Positions 60,612-64,000 of a stretch of 64,000 nt of DNA are shown piece by piece. The position numbers were made by a program, and so were the translations under genes. Where the stretch lies: contig DAOUJW010000017.1 in assembly GCA_034422115.1 (NCBI GenBank), positions 186,001 to 250,000 on the forward strand, given 5' to 3'. Every line of letters begins with the position of its first letter. The stretch's first letter is position 1. This stretch comes from DAOUJW01 sp034422115 (GTDB lineage Bacteria; Chloroflexota; Dehalococcoidia; Lucifugimonadales; UBA2985). The notes beneath the pieces are model-generated. The model was not told the origin of the DNA and ran no database searches. It saw only the letters and a program-made list of their open reading frames with translations.

Positions 60612-61672
60612 TGGTACCTCACCCTGGGGTCAACGACGATGTAGAGCACCTCTAGGGTGAACCTGGCGGTGATGTAGATGAGGGTAAACATGAAGGTCAG
60701 CGCCACGACTACGGACTCGTCAACGGCCAGGATGGCGTCGTAGTAGAGGCGGCCCATGCCGGGCCAGTTGAACACCGTCTCCGTGAGGATGCCGCCGGCC
60801 ACGGAGGACGCGAGGCCCAGAATCAGCCCCGTGAGGATTGGCGGAGCGGCCACTCGCAGGATGTGGTGTCGCATGACGCGGCCCTCCGGCAGGCCCTTGG
60901 CCCTGGCGACGGTCACGAAGTCCTCCTGGGCGGTGTTCATCACCATCGTGCGCACCACGTAGGTCCAGGAGCCGACGGAGATGAGCACCAGGGTGATTAT
61001 GGGCAGGGCGGCGTGCCACATCAGGTCTATGAACCGTGGGATAACCCCTTCCGGCGGCGGGACGCTGTACATTCCGCCGGGCGGAAAGACCCTCACGCCA
61101 AAGGTGGAGAGCACGAAGTACGTCAGCAGTATCATGAGGATGCCCGCCCACCACGCTGGCAGGGCGTTGGAGGTAGCCGAGAACAGGGACGCTATGCGGT
61201 CGGCTCTTGTGCCCACCTTGGTAGCCAGCTTCACGCCGAATAACAGGCCAAGCGTGGCGGTTATCGCGGAGGCGGTGGTCACAAGGAGCATTGTCCTGGG
61301 CAGGCGTTCGGCGATGAGGGACGTTATCTTGCTGCTGCCGTCGGCGGTCTTCAGGGTTCGGGCCTCACCCAGGTCCAGCATGATGACCCGGCCGATCATT
61401 CCGGGAAGGCGGAAGTACCAGGGCCTGTCCAGGTCGTAGGACTCCTCAAGCTCCTGGCGATGCTCCTGAATGGCGCGCTCTATCTGGTCGGGGTCTCTGA
61501 CGGTCTGGGCCAGCCCCTGGCGCAGACCCCGGACCTCCTCGTTGACTATGGCCGTGAGCATCCGGTCTGAGAAGCCGGTTGCGCCCAGGGTCACCGCCAC
61601 CATGACCAGAACGGCGAACAGTACGCCAAGGAGGGTTATCGCTCTTATTGCCAGGGTCTTGGCAATGGACAT
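60608..61672 (-). CDS. ABC transporter permease (DppB/OppB type)
   Basis: A ~354-residue permease with six membrane helices. The loop after TM1 is extended and charged (MLTAIVNEEVRGLRQGLAQT). The coupling motif is ARAKGLPEGRVMRHHILR and the C-terminal helix region has GMGRLYYDAILAVDE. It partners the DppC-type permease. I use ATG 61672; an adjacent GTG at 61675 is also possible. Confidence 0.9.
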   Translation of the reverse strand: MSIAKTLAIRAITLLGVLFAVLVMVAVTLGATGFSDRMLTAIVNEEVRGLRQGLAQTVRDPDQIERAIQEHRQELEESYDLDRPWYFRLPGMIGRVIMLDLGEARTLKTADGSSKITSLIAERLPRTMLLVTTASAITATLGLLFGVKLATKVGTRADRIASLFSATSNALPAWWAGILMILLTYFVLSTFGVRVFPPGGMYSVPPPEGVIPRFIDLMWHAALPIITLVLISVGSWTYVVRTMVMNTAQEDFVTVARAKGLPEGRVMRHHILRVAAPPILTGLILGLASSVAGGILTETVFNWPGMGRLYYDAILAVDESVVVALTFMFTLIYITARFTLEVLYIVVDPRVRYQ

Positions 61673-61711
61673 CACGGCGCCTTGGACGGGTCGCCTCTGC
61701 CGGGCGGTCTG

Positions 61712-64000
61712 CTACGCAGGGGGGCCGGCCCCTCTGTTCCTGCCCGATCTCATTACTATCAGGATGAGGCCGACACCTATTCCGGCCGCCGCGGCAAGTA
61801 TAATCCCGATGATAATCCCTATGGATATGCCACCGTCGCCGTCGTCCGCCTCAGGCGTCTCCGCTTCCGGCATCGCCGTGGCCGCGGGCGTTGTGCCGGG
61901 GGCGGGCGTGGCGTCGGTTGTGGTCGTGGGAGTGGTGGGCTGGGGCTGCAGGGGCGGCGCGCCGTACTCGATGTCCAGCCTGTGCTCCAGGACGGAGGCC
62001 AGCTCGTCGCTGTAGGCCGCCAGGTAGAGGTGGTACAGGTCGCCGGGGAGGGTTGCCACCTCCGAGGCGGGAATCTGCACTTGGAACCTGTTGCCGCCCA
62101 GGGCCTCCGCCGAGCCGGACTTGACTATCTCGTCCGTTGCCGGGTCAAGGAAGATGTACTGAACGGCAAGCTGCCCGGGGCCCTCAAGCCCCACAATCGC
62201 CGAGAAGTCCGTTCCCTCCTCCAGCGCGCCTCCCTCAATGCCGCTTATCTGCACGACTGGAGACGTTCCGAAGTAGAGGTCGCCGGGCTTGAAGGGGTAG
62301 TTGGCATCCCTGAAGGCCGTGATCTGGGCGAACTGCGCGGCGCTGTCAAAGGTCTCAAGCTGGTACGGGCCGTTGCTGATGATCATGTGGTCCTTCTCGG
62401 CGAACCAGTCTATGGCCGAGCGGTATCTCTCCACGGCCTCCGACTCGCTGACCAGGGATTGACCTCCAACGGTCAATACGTCCTGGGGCACAAAGCCGTC
62501 CTCCGCAAAGCTGCGCAGGGTATTCCTGACCAGCCGGGCGTCGCCGTCCTGGATGAGGCTGGCCCAGTTCACGTTGAACCGCGCCGCTGACGTGTCGCTG
62601 TAGGCGAGCTTCCTCTGCTCAAACACCAGGTCGTCCATGGCCGCCAGCACCTCCCAGGGCATGCTGACGCCCGAAACGCTGGCGAACTGGGCAATGTAGT
62701 CGTTCTCGAAGTGCCAGAAGTCGGCGTACACCTCCAGCTTGTTGTCCGGCGTAATGCGGAACCCGCGGAAGGTGTCCGTGAAGGGCTTGTTGGTGGTGCC
62801 GATGGAGAACTCTATCTTGGCCTTGTCCTCGCTGTAGACCATGTCAAATAGCTGGGCGATGGGGTAGATGACGTCCGCCATTGTGATGGGCCGGCCGTGG
62901 TGCCAGGAGCTCTGGAAGTACCTGGAGTAGTCGTAGGTAATCTTGCTGGTGGCCTGGGTTCCGGAGGGAACGGTGTCCCACCTCCCCACGTCGGCGTCCC
63001 AGCTGAAGGCGTCCGATGGCAGGTCCAGCTTGCCGCTTGGGCCTGCCGTCTCGACCTCGTAGTCGGCGCGGAAAGCGATGGGCGTGCCGGAGAAGGGGTG
63101 GGTGGCCAGGGGCGAGTCCTGGAGGTTGCCCCAGATGTCGGCGCTGTACACGTCCCCAAAGCCTCCGACGGGGTTCCACGTAGTGCGGTTGGTCCACACC
63201 CAGAGGTTGCCGACGTTCAACTGGTCTGTGGCGCCCGGGACGTGGGCCTCTCGCAGAGTCCAGAGGCTCTTGGGGCCGGAGACCAGGTCCTCCGTCACGC
63301 CCTGTATGTCGGCCCTGGCGGGGAAGTTGTTCACGGCGGTGACGACCCACAGGCGCACGGACTCGTCCAGGCACGCCTTGGTGGCCTGGGCGTAGAGTCG
63401 ATTTCGCTCCTCCAGCCCGTTGAAGTCGCCGGTGAAGATGCGCTGGCCTATCTCGTCTATATTAGGCGCTTCGTACTGCCAGAAGCCCACCTCCTGCCAG
63501 CCGGGCATGTTGCCAAGCCAGGGGGCGCACATCTGGTTGATGGATGAGAAGTCGTACCTCTGGGGCGAGCCGCGACCCCATCCCTCCGTGTACAGGTGCC
63601 ACTGGAAGAGCTGTGGGTCCGTGCCGTACACGGTGAAAATGGCCGGACCGAACTGCTGCGGGATGGGGATGATGGAGAAGCCAAGCTGCTCCAGGTCGGC
63701 GCGCAGGGTGTTGCCGATGTCAAAGCGCTCGTCCTCCGTTCTGACGATGAACTTCAGGTCGATGCGCTGGTCGTTGTAGTGCCAGAAGCCGTCCCTCATC
63801 TCCGCGCCTGCCCCGGTCATGGCGCGGGTGACGATGTCCTTGGCAAGCTGGGGGTCGTACTTTATCTTGGCCCCGCGCACGGTCTCGAACACCGTGAGGT
63901 AGTCAAAGTCCTCCGGGCTGACGTGGGTGAGCATCTCACGGGCAAAGCCCTGGTATATCTCCTGGGAGATGAAGGGCCTGTTGACTATGTACTGGAGCGC
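61712..64000 (-). CDS. Extracellular solute-binding protein family 5, membrane-anchored (5' end outside window)
   Basis: The frame is open to the right edge, so the N terminus is missing; about 762 residues are visible. It is a peptide-binding type (DppA/OppA) protein with long, diverged lobes. The C terminus is unusual: a Thr/Pro/Ala-rich stalk followed by a hydrophobic helix (GISIGIIIGIILAAAAGIGV) and a basic tail, so the protein is tethered by its C terminus. It lies upstream of the permeases on the same strand, 40 bases away, and supplies the substrate. Substrate unknown; peptides or nickel-like complexes are the usual options. Confidence 0.87.
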   Translation of the reverse strand, partial: ALQYIVNRPFISQEIYQGFAREMLTHVSPEDFDYLTVFETVRGAKIKYDPQLAKDIVTRAMTGAGAEMRDGFWHYNDQRIDLKFIVRTEDERFDIGNTLRADLEQLGFSIIPIPQQFGPAIFTVYGTDPQLFQWHLYTEGWGRGSPQRYDFSSINQMCAPWLGNMPGWQEVGFWQYEAPNIDEIGQRIFTGDFNGLEERNRLYAQATKACLDESVRLWVVTAVNNFPARADIQGVTEDLVSGPKSLWTLREAHVPGATDQLNVGNLWVWTNRTTWNPVGGFGDVYSADIWGNLQDSPLATHPFSGTPIAFRADYEVETAGPSGKLDLPSDAFSWDADVGRWDTVPSGTQATSKITYDYSRYFQSSWHHGRPITMADVIYPIAQLFDMVYSEDKAKIEFSIGTTNKPFTDTFRGFRITPDNKLEVYADFWHFENDYIAQFASVSGVSMPWEVLAAMDDLVFEQRKLAYSDTSAARFNVNWASLIQDGDARLVRNTLRSFAEDGFVPQDVLTVGGQSLVSESEAVERYRSAIDWFAEKDHMIISNGPYQLETFDSAAQFAQITAFRDANYPFKPGDLYFGTSPVVQISGIEGGALEEGTDFSAIVGLEGPGQLAVQYIFLDPATDEIVKSGSAEALGGNRFQVQIPASEVATLPGDLYHLYLAAYSDELASVLEHRLDIEYGAPPLQPQPTTPTTTTDATPAPGTTPAATAMPEAETPEADDGDGGISIGIIIGIILAAAAGIGVGLILIVMRSGRNRGAGPPA

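Overview
The window looks like the chromosome of an uncultivated-type Chloroflexota (Dehalococcoidia/SAR202-like) bacterium. This is inferred from gene content and style: GC-rich genes on both strands, proline/threonine-rich lipoproteins with TolB-type propellers, an EF-G-like second translocase, a siroheme-based haem operon, and many short palindromic repeats between genes. It cannot be proved from sequence alone. Almost everything is a core gene; there is no prophage, transposase, rRNA or CRISPR array.

Layout. 1-8.6 kb: 3' end of cysN, a selenocysteine tRNA, trxA, gltX, rluD, lspA, a GNAT acetyltransferase, a plant-type leucine-rich-repeat lipoprotein, a cyclophilin lipoprotein and an unknown gene. 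8.9-13.3 kb: aconitase, then small accessory genes (aspartyl-protease-like protein, AF2212-like/PIN toxin-antitoxin pair, lone ribbon-helix-helix gene). 13.4-17.5 kb: threonine synthase, NIL-domain protein and CysO-like sulfur carrier as one unit, tgt, osmC. 17.6-24.8 kb: one haem operon (regulator, AhbA-AhbB fusion, precorrin-2 dehydrogenase, hemA, hemC, cobA-hemD fusion, hemB). 24.8-30.9 kb: aspartyl-protease-like protein, archaeal-type FBP aldolase/phosphatase, rdgB, moaA, an RNase HI-MoaC fusion, an MFS transporter. 31-38 kb: complete F-type ATP synthase operon with an extra 31-residue hydrophobic ORF between atpB and atpE. 38-46.7 kb: rex, a candidate UGA-containing selenoprotein gene, EF-G-like GTPase, methyltransferase, and a 1392-residue pseudoprotease-propeller lipoprotein. 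46.7-55.2 kb: argS, etfBA, an unknown gene, a lone hicB, rpsU-yqeY, purQL. 55.3-57.1 kb: tRNA-Pro followed by an AT-richer DUF262/DUF1524 (GmrSD-like) defence gene. 57.2-64 kb: an oligopeptide-type ABC transporter read leftwards, with its binding protein running off the right edge.

How the genes fit together. The haem operon supplies every step from glutamyl-tRNA to siroheme except HemL, and adds siroheme decarboxylase, so haem (or d1 haem) is probably made through siroheme. Aconitase, ETF, Rex and ATP synthase fit a respiratory life; the one-enzyme FBP aldolase/phosphatase fits gluconeogenesis. MoaA and MoaC point to molybdoenzymes. The Sec tRNA means UGA is probably recoded in this genome, and one intergenic ORF at 39.1-39.3 kb has an in-frame UGA followed by a SECIS-like hairpin; this is the most interesting untested lead. 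Sigma70-type promoters, often with an extended -10 (TGnTATAAT-like), can be read directly at many operon starts.
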